Assembly: GCA_026873275.1 (NCBI GenBank) | Contig: JANTUC010000004.1 | Coordinates: 620,001-684,000, forward strand | Direction of reading: 5' to 3' | Length of the DNA: 64,000 bases | Source of the DNA: Pseudopithomyces maydicus | Taxonomy: Eukaryota; Ascomycota; Dothideomycetes; Pleosporales; Didymosphaeriaceae | In this document: one piece after another, positions 51,020 through 61,984 of the stretch | How positions within the stretch are numbered: position 1 is the first letter of the stretch | How the letters are laid out: every line of letters begins with the position of its first letter | Program-made: the position numbers and the translations under genes | Notes under the pieces: generated by a model | Told to the model about the DNA's origin: nothing | The model's input: the letters and a program-made list of their open reading frames with translations, nothing else | Database searches by the model: none

Positions 51020-51971
51020 ATGTCTCCTTCGATCCTCCAACCAACGACACCACCACCTCCCACCTCGCACGTCCTCCTTACCTACCCCGCGCCCTATGTT
51101 CTTCTTGTCACAATAAATCGTGAGCGTGCTATGAACAGCATCCCTTTGCGGGGCACACAGAAATGGGTCAGGTCTTCGATTGGTTCGACCGCGAACCCAA
51201 CCTACGTGTTGCCATCATCACTGGCTCGGGCAAGAAAGCATTCTGTGCTGGGCAGGATCTGATTGAGCTGGGTAAGATCCGGGCAGGGGAAATTGAGAAG
51301 GATGTAGCGAAGCAGAGACACCCGCTGAGCGGGTTTGGTGGAATAAGCAGGCGGTCAGGCAAGAAGCCGATCATTGCGGCGGTAAACGGCTTTGCTTTAG
51401 GGGGTGGATTCGAGATTGTGCTAGGATGGTGAGTGCTCCTTTACTGGCCACGTTTGCTCGCATGCAGATGCGTGGTGCAAGGTTGATTACCCGTGGGTCT
51501 TCATAAACCCAACTGACATTTACATATAGCGACATGGTCGTAGCCTCGCCCACTGCAACGTTCGGTCTTCCCGAAGCCCTTCGCGGTATCTTCGCTGGGG
51601 CTGGTGGTCCACCGCGCCTCGTCCGCAATATCGGGCTTCCGCTGGCTTCTGAGATGGCACTCACAGGCCGCCCTATAACTGCGCAGCGTGCGAAGGAGCT
51701 CAATCTCGTGAATCGCATAGCACCCTCGCAAGACAGAGTTGTGGATGAAGCCCTGAAGCTTGCAAATGAAATTGCTGCCATCTCTCCTGACGCGGCAATT
51801 GTAACGAGGGCGGCGTTGAAGGAGGCATGGGAGCATGGGAGCGTAGAGAGGGCGACACAACTGGTGATTGAGAGGTATGAGAGGGCATTGAATGGAGGGG
51901 AGAACGCATTGGAAGGACTGAAGGCTTTTGCGGAGAAAAGGAAACCAAATTGGAAACCAAGCAAACTATAG
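51020..51971 (+). CDS. Enoyl-CoA hydratase/isomerase (apparent frameshift)
   Basis: Crotonase-fold enzyme acting on enoyl-CoA thioesters in fatty-acid or branched-chain catabolism. Exons 51020-51428 and 51530-51971 with a 101-nt intron (GTGAGT..TATAG, AACTGACAT branch). About 283 residues once the frame is repaired. Motifs: AIITGSGKKAFCAGQDL (oxyanion-hole strand with Ala-Gly), IAAVNGFALGGGFEIVL (second oxyanion region), and CDMVVASPTATFGLPEALRGI containing the conserved Glu. The expected general-base Glu/Asp should lie in the GLPEALRG block. The frame breaks at the GGGG at 51151-51154: RERAMNSIPLRG is in one frame and EMGQVFDWFD in the next, restored by one extra G. The N-terminus has no obvious targeting signal. 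Confidence 0.88.
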
Positions 51972-53529
51972 ATAATTTAGCAGCCTATGAAATCACAGCA
52001 CGGTACAAGCCGTTGCATGGCAAAACTGGTTGTTACAGTATTCAATGATCGGGGCCTAGTTGTTTAGTAATACGGCATGCTTGGGAGGTTCTAAGCGGTT
52101 CTCGATCTATGCGCCAAAACGAGAGGTTCATATTTCAATATGCACTCAAAATATAACAGATACATGAGAGCATCGCCTTTGGCCGTGACCACGGTAGACA
52201 CCTATGTGGCCCGCGAGTAATGTTCTGATATCAAAGGTTTAAGAAGAGCCTCCAAATGACAAGTCGGCGTTTATTGGTAAGGCCCAGCTGCGGCATCTAG
52301 TATGTTAGTCATGTAGAAGTTTCCGGGTCAGTCAAAGTTTGGTTGCGCGATTATCATACGCTCTGGACCGATGGCACGAGCTAATCAGTATCAATTGCGC
52401 ATCGATCTATGGTCCCAAATGAATGGGCCACCAGTTCATATGGGAACGAAATCACCGAAAGCGGCTTAGCCCTACGTATTGCGCATTAGATCAGAGCATC
52501 GCAAAGCCCCTTAGACTAAGCTTCTAGACATTCGATAGATAAGTGCAAGAGATTGAGTGAACATCTCCGAGTGGTCATCATCCGAGAAACACTGGCGTTT
52601 CTCCTACCAAGAAAGATGCGACGTTCGAGCCTCGAACACCTAATTAGCAAGAGAGTACCTGTGTATGATTTGTATTTAATTAGTCTTCAGGCTCATGCGT
52701 GAAGTTTCTTTTTGGACGGCTTTTCGTTGGGATGCCATGCGTTGATCTGCGACTCCACACCGTTGGTATGCGGAAAATAGAAGAGATTGGGCGAAAAGTA
52801 TGCTTCCACGCACGGAACGGTGAATCGAAGCAAAGTCGTGAGGCTTGAAGCCACCTGTGCATTTCGAGTGGGCGGTATGCACGTCTGCACGTCTGGGCGT
52901 TTGGACTATTGGATCTGTGGTTGTAATCATAACCCCTGTCTTCTTCGCGCAAATTTCCACTCTTGTCAACCATTCCCCGCTGCGTCAGTACGAGAGAAGA
53001 GCTGTCCAAGACGCATGGCTGAGGTCCGTTATCCAGACAAATTCTATCCAGTAGTTCACGTCACCGGTCAATATACTTTTCCCGAAATTTACCGGTGTCC
53101 CCCATCCGACACCCAGGACGGTGATGATCGGGAGTTTCCGCCATCCCGATACGGGCTGTGCACCTCGGTCCCTAACGCGGTGCGCATGCTGGCCTCGTGT
53201 TTGATCGTTTGCACGGGTGCCTTAGAGCCATTCTGGCATGCGATTCGATGATCGCATGTGGACCAAGGCGCCGAGTGGGGACTCTTCCCCGCAATCTGGC
53301 CATGGAACGCTTGAGCTTCCGGGATCCGTAGTGTGATGGCGAGGTGCTTCGGCAGGTGGTGTTGGAGGGACCTGAAAAATGTATGCACAGGATACGTGCG
53401 GGTTAAATAGGTCAGAGGGAGGCCCGTGTTCTTGGGTGATATGCGAGTCGCTGTTTACGACATTGCTCGACTTGATCTTGAGCGCGATTCAGCTCTGTCG
53501 ATTCTGGAACCTGCCTCGAAAACAGAGCA
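51972..53529. other. 1.56-kb intergenic region
   Basis: AT-rich at first (to about 52700), then mixed. Several short open frames on both strands overlap and have no family features or clear starts. It presumably contains the 3' end of the hydratase gene and the long promoter of the bZIP regulator. Confidence 0.4.
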
Positions 53530-55213
53530 ATGGTGAACCGAAAGACCCACCTTGATGCTGATATCACGGCCCCACTGCAGTCTGTTGCGCCGGTCGTCAA
53601 GCGGAAGCGCCGCGCTTCATGTTTGGGAGAGCAAGAAAGGAAGGAGCGGAAGAGAGCGATTGACCGCGAGGCCCAGCGATCGTTGAGGGAGAAGACGAAG
53701 ACTCACATTGCCGAGCTGGAGCGGACCATAGAGATACTCAGGAACCAGGATCGCAATGGGGCGACAGCCAGCCTGCTCACCGAGATCGAGGGACTGAGGG
53801 CTGAAAATGAAAGGCTCAGGGACGTGATTGAAGCTGTGAGGAGTGTGATTGGTGGTGAGGCCTTTGGACGGATGGGGCCTGCTTCTTCAAACTCGGCAGA
53901 CGCAACTGGGAGACGACAGGAGGAAGGTGTCATGGCCTCGCCGACGATTGAAAGCGCGGGTATACACACCTACACGGAGCACTGGCGGTGACTAATGACT
54001 GACTGACATGAATGGTAGGTCAACCCTCCCCTGGACTACGCAGACACTCGACCTCATATTCACAAGCGAATACCGACACCAAGCCATCACTATCATCACC
54101 ATCTCCCGAGGCCACGTCAAACGACCCGCATTTCTCATCATCGAATCCATTCGAATTCGCCCTGTCCATTCCACCGGCCTATCGAGCAGTCGATCTGGAC
54201 GGTATGACCGTTCTGCCCGTCTTGATGCCACCCCCGCCTGCGAACGACGGTACCTCCGATCTGAGCCTTTCCCTTGACCACATCAACACCACTGCAGCAC
54301 AAACGGACCCCATCGTTCCCCCAGATTCGCCCAACACTGCTGCTTTTGCTCCTTTTATCTCAGAGATATTCGGCCCAAACTGGCGTTGTCCTTCACCATT
54401 GGTCCTGCACATTGACAATCCACCCTTGGCCTCCACCGTTGCCACCTCTCAAACATGTCCCATCTGGCGGAAGTCTAATGAACTCTTCAGCAGGATATCC
54501 TCGTGCAGGTCACAAGCAGGTGTGTCCAGTTTCTCTTCAAACTTTGATGTTGACTGGGGAGTAGAGGCTGGACTATTGTTCCAAGGAATCAAGGACGGGT
54601 GGGAGAGCTTTAGTAATTGGAAGCAGAGTCCGGTCTTACAGATATTAAAAGCCGTGGATCAGTTGTTGTTTGCGAGAAAAGGGAAGATGACGAGGATGGC
54701 GGCTTGTTATAAAAGCTTCAAGCTGCTAAAAGTGAGTCAATGCAACATCAGCAGAAATGGTGATACATGTTGACCTTCGTAGTACTATTCAAACCCAACG
54801 AAAGAGCAGCTTGTGAAGATTCCTGGGTTTCTTCGTCCAAGGTTTGTGCTCTGGCCCCGGATATACCTACAGCTTGACTGATTGTCGTTCTCAGCCAGCT
54901 CCAGGCCACGATTATGCATCCAATAGCTATCGATATGTTTCCGTGGCCTCTGCTACGCGATCGTCTTGTTAATCATCATGTCACGCTTTTCAGTGACAGC
55001 AGGCTGTCTTATGCCTATGCCAACTTCCTCCACTTTGACTGGCCTTTTAGTTTCGAAGACACTTTCTACTACGACGAAACAATCAGAGGATGGTATCCTA
55101 GCCCACTTTTTGAAAAATACCATAGCGATATAAGATGTTGGACCGTAAGCCAAGCGTTTTGGCAAGGGTTGGAATATTTGAGGAGCGATATCGAAGGATG
55201 TGAGAAAGCGTAA
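53530..55213 (+). CDS. bZIP transcription factor with C-terminal DUF3425-type domain
   Basis: This is a nuclear regulator. Exons 53530-53959, 54019-54731, 54783-54841, 54895-55213; introns of 59, 51 and 53 nt with CTGAC/TTGAC branch sites; 506 residues. The basic region is near residues 23-60 (VKRKRRASCLGEQERKERKR, then AIDREAQRSLREKTKTHI), with the Asn usual in bZIP basic regions replaced by Asp/Glu-Ala as in the fungal AREAQRxxR subgroup. A leucine zipper follows (heptads of Leu/Ile/Val through about residue 110), then a Ser/Pro-rich linker. The C-terminal region with MHPIAIDMFPWPLLRDRLV and a W-rich segment (FHLHFDWPFSF-like context and RCWTVSQAFWQGLEYL) is typical of DUF3425 in fungal regulators. 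Targets are unknown; such factors often act in secondary metabolism or stress. Confidence 0.87.
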
Positions 55214-57820
55214 TGTTAATGTATAATAGGTACAATATCTTCCCATCACGTAATAGGGAAGAAGTACAAGAAGTCTATTAAAGAACTATTCGAATAATCT
55301 GCACAAGAGTCCCCATAAAGTTCTACGATTTGAAAATAAGCGCAAAAGGTGTTGAGTTAATATGACTACAACTCCTTTCGCACTCATTTTCAAATAGTAG
55401 AACTTTATAGGAAATACTCTTGTGCAGATTATTCGGATATCTTCATTATCTGGGTGGGCACATGTTTGAAATTTTTGCGATCTCAATTATATAACGGGCA
55501 TGAACATTACCTTGGTATTATCCTTTCTTGTTGAGTCTTATACTAAATATATATAGATGTTGATGAATTCATCCATGTTGATCATACTGTCGTGCTGGAA
55601 ATCATGTTGTGGTTGCGGGAAAAGTGGACTTGGAAGCGAGATAATTACTCAAGCTCATCTGGATTTCATCGTAATCTAGATCGAAATTTGATCAAAAAAT
55701 AACTTCAAAGGACATGAATGATCCAAGGACGTTTTCCTAGGCTTATGGATTTGAGTGATGTTTCAGCTAATGAATTACCCTGTTGGACTCCGGAACTGTT
55801 TATCTCGTGAGCACGATTAATTTCTGGGATGCAAAAAGCAGTGACGGACACTGAACAGGGAGCCAGAATATGGCAAGAATATTGCAAATCCTAACAGCGT
55901 TGTAGTATCCTTTCGCTCTATTTGGATTATCTATAGTTGTCGATGATATTTCTCCGAGAGACTGATAAGAGTGTACATCAAATTGTTGCCTGCAAGCGGA
56001 AAGCTGAATTATCTTCACTCCGACCCAAGCTTAAACTATGCTTTTTTTGGTTCGTTTGGCGACATTTATAAACAACTCTGCAACAATATCCAGCAAGATT
56101 ATTCCTGTTACAACATCGTCTTGGTCTTATTCGTCACGGCTAAAGACGCAAAAGCATGCATGTCACCTTTGCAAATTTCCCATCAAGATCAATAGATCTG
56201 CCTAGAGCATTTACACTAGGAGATTTAAGAAAGCATAGTTGTATGATTGAGTTGAAATATATGGTACCTTCATACCAATGTCTCGACCATTAAAGACAGT
56301 TCATATCAACCCATCCAGAAACTGTCACAGCCACTCTTCGCTTCAATTGTTCCTAGTCGACTGAAATCTGTATCACAGAACGGTGGATAATGTCTCAAAT
56401 CGTATTACAAGAGCTATCTGTTTCATCCCTGTTTCCACTCATGTACATGCCCCTACCAGGAACTTACAGCAACCCGTCTTTCTCCTCCCTCCCAAGCCAA
56501 CGGGAACCCATCCCCCGTCCCGACGCAAAACTAGCCCAGAAGCTCTCCGACTGCAACGAGACGAGCATCCACCCCCGCATGGTTAGTCTGACAGGCCCGC
56601 ATACGCAGGCCAAGTGACAGTGCAAGTCCCTTGGTCTGTTGGAGGCGCATGCATACCCCCACGCCAGTAAACCTAGTACCTATTCCCACAAAAAGATCTG
56701 CGTACCCCAGTCTGACATTCGGAAGGTAGTGACGTACATTTCCCCAGAGCCACCTACCCAGTAAGTATACCTAGTAGGTACGTCGGTGGACCTGGTAGGA
56801 GTGGCGGTATATACATGTACGAGGATTCGTGTTCATCAGAAGCGTGGTACTTCATTGGTGATGCAAATCACGGAAGAAAGTGGGAGGAGGGGATGACATG
56901 CACAGTGGATACCGCATGGTGGACCGATCCTTTAATCGCTCACTCGAGTGATGGAAATAGAAATGCTTACAATGGGCCTGGGTTGCGGGTAGTGAAGCTG
57001 GTGTGATGACTTGGGCAGACCTCACTGTGCATGATATTGAGAGAAGATGCAAGCATGATGGAGTGAAAAGAGCAATGGGTGCACGCGGGTGCTTTCTTCC
57101 GTCATGTGCAGACAACTTGGAGGAGTTTCGGAAACGTGGAGCCGCAGCTCACGGAATATCACGGGTTGGCCTAGGCTACCTACCCAGCCATGTCTCGCAC
57201 GCGCAACCCCACGCTCGGCCGCCGCAGTGCCATCATGACCATGCGTCCATGTGGCAGCGCTCGCACCAGCTTCCTAGACCAGCTAGATAGACCAGCCAGG
57301 CCAGCTAGTCCGTCGCTTTCTTCCTCTTCCCACGCCGACCCATCTCACGTAACTGCCTCGGGTGGCCCAGCCTCCCAGAGTCACGTGCGCCTGGTCTCTT
57401 TCCAACGAGCCAATCACGGCCCTTCATCATTGCACGCACTCTTCCCATACCCCCCACCCCACTCTACCCAGCCCGGCCCTCGAAAGAATTTTCATACGTA
57501 TGACCCTGGACCCCGTAGCGTACTTGCAAGATTGCGCTATCGAGGGCGCATGCTGCGGGTATGCATGGAAATCGCTGTACTGGGGTCGGAAAAACCCGCC
57601 TTCTCCGACTCGCTCTTCTTTGCATGGTACCTGAGGGGTGGGCCCAGAGATGAAGGTGTAAGGAATCTTGCATGATGCGCATAGTAATCTTAAATCATGA
57701 ACCAAGCTCCAAAAAAGTTGACAGTTGCGCCGTGCGGTATGCCCATCTTGTTGCCGAGACAATGCTCAAGACCGCGCTGTAGGAATGGAATCAATAAGTG
57801 TGAAGGCAACCGAGCCGCTT
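55214..57820. other. 2.6-kb AT-rich spacer
   Basis: The region between the bZIP and bHLH genes is AT-rich up to about 56350 and mixed later. Open frames are short and mutually overlapping. It contains the hairpin element described separately, and many short TACCTA/TAGGTA motifs near 56680-56790. No protein gene or RNA gene is recognised. Confidence 0.4.
55291..55435. mobile_element. MITE-like inverted repeat (near-perfect hairpin, about 145 bp)
   Basis: The left arm starts CGAATAATCTGCACAAGAGT at 55291 and the reverse complement of the right arm starts with the same 20 bases at 55435. Beyond that the arms match over most of a further 45-50 bases (ATAAAGTTCTAC, ATTTGAAAAT, then AAAGG and GTTG) with a few substitutions and a three-base gap. 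The centre is a short AT-rich loop near 55358-55368. The element is AT-rich and non-coding. This foldback layout is typical of miniature inverted-repeat transposable elements or of a stable hairpin RNA. A target-site duplication is not obvious. Confidence 0.6.
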
Positions 57821-59711
57821 TCAGGTAGCATTCTCCTCTGTCGACTGCAGCGCGATATCTGCGCTCGACGTTCCTTCAGTACAACTCGAGCGTTTTAATG
57901 CAGCCAATTCTCTACGCAAGGCTTCCATCTCTTGCTCTTTCTGGTCGAGTAGCTTGTCCTTCTCTGAACACTGTTTCTGAAGAGCCTTGATGTAATCAAT
58001 GGCGGATTCGACCTTTGCGGCCTTTGAGTTATTTGATTGTGCAGCAGTCATGCTCTCGGGACTCTTGCTCTCCTTAGCTCCAATCAGTGGAGACGGCAAG
58101 AGGGCTTGCATCTCTTGCAATGCAGTGTTGATGCGGTTCCGACGGCCTTGCTCAGCAATCTTGTGGGAGGTGCGTTTCGACGTCAGATTCGTGGACAGTG
58201 AGGTGGGATATGAAACACCAGGTACAACTGTGCCGTCAAGGATGTTTTGATAATTCGATTTGGAAGCAAGCAAAAGTGCGTGAGTGTCGTCAGAGACAGC
58301 TTGTAAAGATTAGCAAAAATAAAAATAAAAATTAAATACAATACATTGCGGTGGAGATACTCACAGCCGTCAGGAAGCAGCGGTTTAATGCTAGGTGAGA
58401 TCTTGGGTAACAAAGCAGGGCTGACCAAAGTCGAAGTGACGCTATTTCGTTTTTTTGAGGAACGGGCAGACTTTGGATCCACTTTCCTGTTCGTGCCTGA
58501 AAAGAATGCCGGACTAGTCGGTGAGTTGACTGCACTGAGCATTGGGCTGGGAACGGGCTTCCCTAATTGCGCGGAAGCTCCAGATGGTGTGTGCAACGGT
58601 CCCAGTTTTGGAGTTTTTCGTGCAGATAGCCTTGGTGTCTCCTGATCACCTTCATGAACCGCAGTATCTATCCGGGACAACTGTGGCCTGTCCAAAGATG
58701 CCTCTGGAAGCGTAAGATCGTCCAGAGCTGGCGGCACATCGTTGTCTCCAAAGGTCGGTGATGGATGAATGCGCATCAAAGAGGCTGGGGTGGCGGGCGC
58801 AACGCCTGGCACGGAAGTTTGCTGCATGTTTTCGGGATTCATGGCAGGTGATGGATGCACCGAGGTCGGCTTAGGTGGGGGTCCCATCTCCGACAGAGGA
58901 CCCGGAGAGATGGAATCGGATTCTGAGCTTTCGCGACTGCGGCGCAGGTCGGCTCCGCTGGACGAGGGACGGATGGCGCGCTCTTCTTCCAGCAGGTCGG
59001 ATACCTCTTTTGGCGGAATGAGAGATGACACGGTCGCTTTCCGCCGACCGGGTTTGACAATGGGCGACTGTCGCACGCGGGCGGGGGTGGCATTGAAGCG
59101 CGAAGGGGCACTCCTCTTGTTCGCACTTCTGAGTTTCCTGGCCTGGCTTGACTGGGTAATGGCGGGTTCTTCCAACATGTCCATGTCGACATCCACAGGC
59201 GATGCTCCCGTAGAGCTTCCCGATGTGGTTCCATAGTGGCTCGAGTGTGCCTGGGCATGCGTGTAGTTTTGCGCATTCAGGGCGGGCGAAGTCAGAGGGC
59301 TGAAGTATGCGCCGGGTACGGTGGTCATGTCATGATGGACCTGGAAACGGGCTTCGTGTGGCGTCACTGCGGGTGAGACGAGCGGGGTGAATGTCTGCAG
59401 CGGTCAGCGTGGGACTGGTGTGCGAGTTGGGCAGGAGCATACCTCGTCCTTGCGCATCTGGTAGCGCTGGTCGAACATGGCCTGCTGGGCGTCCATCTGC
59501 TGCAGATAGCGGGCTGGGTTGCCGTGTAGCTCCATGCTGTTCGGGGTGGGAGGCACGGCGCTGTGCGGGCGGTACATGTGCTCCGGGGCCTGGCTGAAGG
59601 CCGGCACGCTGTGCTGCTGGAAGGGCATGCTGAACTCGAAGAAGCCGGCGCTCTGGGGCGGCATGGAGTGCGGATGGTCCAGGTGCCTCTGGGGCGTGTG
59701 GGCGCCATTAC

Positions 59712-59754
<43 letters not shown>

Positions 59755-59991
59755 CTGCTGCTGTTGCTGCTGGACGATTTGCGGGGAAAAAGGGTTGTGG
59801 ATATGCTGCACATCCAGTTCATCGGCGAGTTGCTCCAGCTGTTCCCCGCCGTGGGCTGCCGTGTTTCCGTTAGCGAACTCGGTGAAGTCTAGGTCAAAGT
59901 CCAGCAGATTGCCAAAGTCGTGGTCGGTGCCGGCCATGGGGTCGAACTGCTCTGCGCCAGACCATGCTGGAGGCGCGCCGGTGTCGTTCAT
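57821..59991 (-). CDS. nuc-1: bHLH transcription factor, Pho4/NUC-1/PalcA type
   Basis: Nuclear regulator, likely of phosphate acquisition (NUC-1 in Neurospora, PalcA in Aspergillus, Pho4 in yeast). Exons 59443-59991, 58365-59394, 57821-58299; introns 48 nt (GTATGC..TGCAG, CTGAC branch) and 65 nt (GTGAGT..CAAG, GCTAATC branch); 685 residues. The N-terminal part is acidic (MAGTDHDFGNLLDFDLDF), followed by a long poly-Gln run coded by the CTG/TTG repeat at about 59713-59775. The middle is Ser/Pro-rich with a Lys/Arg stretch. Near the C-terminus the basic helix-loop-helix is clear: KRTSHKIAEQGRRNRINTAL with the His-Glu-Arg DNA-contacting residues, then the loop and VESAIDYIKALQKQ, plus a zipper-like coiled coil. 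It is the best candidate for a master regulator in this window. Confidence 0.85.
59713..59775 (-). repeat. Poly-glutamine trinucleotide repeat
   Basis: About twenty CAA/CAG codons (seen as TTG/CTG on the plus strand) encode an uninterrupted Gln run in the N-terminal part of the bHLH regulator. Mixed codons slow slippage but length variation between strains is likely. Confidence 0.85.
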
Positions 59992-61593
59992 GCTACGAGG
60001 CGAATCCGAGGTGCTCGCTCTCGAGACCCTGAGGGCCAGGCTCGGGAGGGTCAATCAATTTTGTTGCGTGCTGTACCGGTGGGGCTGCTAGCGGGATGGC
60101 TCCGGCTGCGTTTCGATTGTACTTAAGCCGTGAATGCGCGAACTACCCAGGCGGGCGCGGGACATCAATAGCGCTGGGTCCCGTAGCAGCGCAGTGGCCC
60201 GCCGTCTCTGGTCGAGGGAGGAGGGAGAGCAGCAGCAGCGAGCGAGGACGTCCGCGGTGCGGCCAGCATCGCTGCAGCCCCCCTGCCGACTACCCCACGG
60301 TCTTAGCAAACGATAAGACGCCCACTCTCCGCACCGCCGCCGCAAGACGGCTGGCCGCAGTCGCATCCTGTGCACTGGTCTGCAGCCTGCGACCGCCGGT
60401 ACGCCTGGCCTGGCGCTGAGCCTGCACGCGCGCCTGCTGCCGTCGTCGTCCCAACCGGGCGCGCCATGACCCACCTCGCTTTCACGAGACTGTACTGTGT
60501 GTCGCTGTATGATTTCATCTGCGCGACCCTCCGTGGACCTCTCGGACCAGCCACCTAATACCTGCTGACTCGCATCCCGTCAAGAGCCCATCTGAAACTG
60601 ACACCTGCAAGTGCCGCAAGCGACCGCCGTATCCCACACCCACGCCCACGCCCACGCCCATGCCCATGCCCATGCCCATGCCTAGGTACTTATTTATGCC
60701 GCTCGCGCCCCTCGAGAGCAGCCGCGATGCCCTCTCTCTCCCCAGCGGGCCTCGGGCAGCCTGTTCGGGACTCGAGCTCTACGGTGCTGCTGCCGGGAGC
60801 CCTGGCAAGGGCGTCTGTTGCGTGTCCAATCACCGCCTCCCCGCCCTCGCGACTGGCCCCATGGCCCGTGCCGACTGGAAGCCAGCCCAGCCAGGCCCTG
60901 CCCGTGGAACGCTTGCGGCGGACGACCGGGGGCCTCTGGGCAGCCCTCCAAGGCAAATCGCTGGCGAAGACCCAGTGCGCGGAACAGCCGTTCGCTCGGT
61001 GCGCCTGCCCTCGTCAGCATGCCACTTGTGCAACCATCTCCGTGCTTATGTCTGCAATCTGTCTGTTTCTTGAGTTGCTGAGGTGGGAAAATACGACAAG
61101 GTCCGGGGCAATCTTGCGCATTGGGCAAATTGACGCCGTCCAGACGTGGACGACCTTCCTTTCCGGGATGGCCATGGATGCATCCACTGTCAAAGAAACG
61201 GAACAATTGCAGAACCATCGATCCGTGGGCCAGGTCCTCGTCGGTGATCCCACCCTGCTCTGAACCTGTCCCAGCATTTGTACAAGTAGTATCGAAATGG
61301 ACATGCTGAATTAGAACTCTTGCTTTTGCTTCCTACTGAAATGCCTGGCAAGGCTGAATCGACTAAACACACCCAGAAACTTGATCCCCGCTGCACTGCA
61401 AAGGCAGACAGTAACGCTTTCCCTTAATTTACACATTGCTGAAAGTACATGGTCGGTCCAAAATGGCCGCGTTGACCACCATGGGTATTATCCACCCCCG
61501 TCCCTCCCCCCAAAAAAGGTATATGAAAATGTGCCGTGAAAGGCTCCGCATGAACGCCGTTGCTGGACATGACACCCGCCATACTCGAGTCGT
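59992..61593. other. 1.6-kb intergenic region
   Basis: GC-rich upstream region of the bHLH gene, with tandem hexamers at about 60637-60685 and overlapping open frames that lack family features. Nothing supports a protein gene here. Confidence 0.4.
60637..60685 (+). repeat. CCCACG/CCCATG hexamer tandem repeat
   Basis: About eight copies of a six-base unit. The first copies read CCCACG, the later ones CCCATG, so a CG-to-TG transition separates two halves of the array. It lies in the upstream region of the bHLH gene. Confidence 0.8.
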
Positions 61594-61984
61594 TTACATT
61601 ACAATGCAGCAGCCGTTGCTCTGCTGGGGCGCGTAGGGGTCATCTCGCTTGTCGATCTAGGGTTGTCAGCCATCATCACAACAGTAAGCGGCGCCAGAGT
61701 ACGCACAGCTCCCCATCGCGATGGTACCATCCAGTCCTTGGGCTCCTTGTCTGTGAATGCAATAAGGCTGCGCGCGCCGTCAGTCCAAGAAGCAATTTCT
61801 CACGTTAATCAGCAGCGGCTTACTCAATCGCCGCCTCCGATACGGGTATCCGGCGACGTTCTAGGTCCTCGCGCAGGCGCTGGTTCAATTCGGTGAGACG
61901 ACGCAACTTCAGTTCGGCCATGCTCTGCTTCTTGCTCTTTCCATCGCCGCCGGTGCGGATCTCGTAGGGTGCGGCAGCCATCAT
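61594..61984 (-). CDS. Heterotrimeric G-protein gamma subunit
   Basis: Membrane-anchored partner of G-beta in pheromone and nutrient signalling. Three exons, 61824-61984, 61707-61767 and 61656-61594, with introns of 56 and 50 nt (GTAAGC..GCGCAG with GGACTGACGG; GTGCGT..CCTAG with GGCTGACAAC). The spliced product is 94 residues, the normal size. Marks: KSKKQSMAELKLRRLTELNQ, the helical G-beta-binding region continuing to LREDLERRRIPVSEAA, then WMVPSRWG and a C-terminal CAAX box (CIVM) preceded by a second Cys, for farnesylation and palmitoylation. Exons are too short to stand out as long open frames. The start is the first of two adjacent ATGs; a further intron in the 5' leader is suggested by a CTTAAC..TTTACAG acceptor just upstream (61999-62022). 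Confidence 0.92.

Noticed and set aside
52787..53251. 154-codon frame upstream of the bZIP gene
   Set aside because: The first codon is TTG, it has no motif, and it overlaps several other frames.
60660..61263. Open frame beginning in the CCCATG repeat (poly Met-Pro) and its neighbours
   Set aside because: The start is created by the tandem repeat, and overlapping frames on both strands are equally long. No domain is visible.
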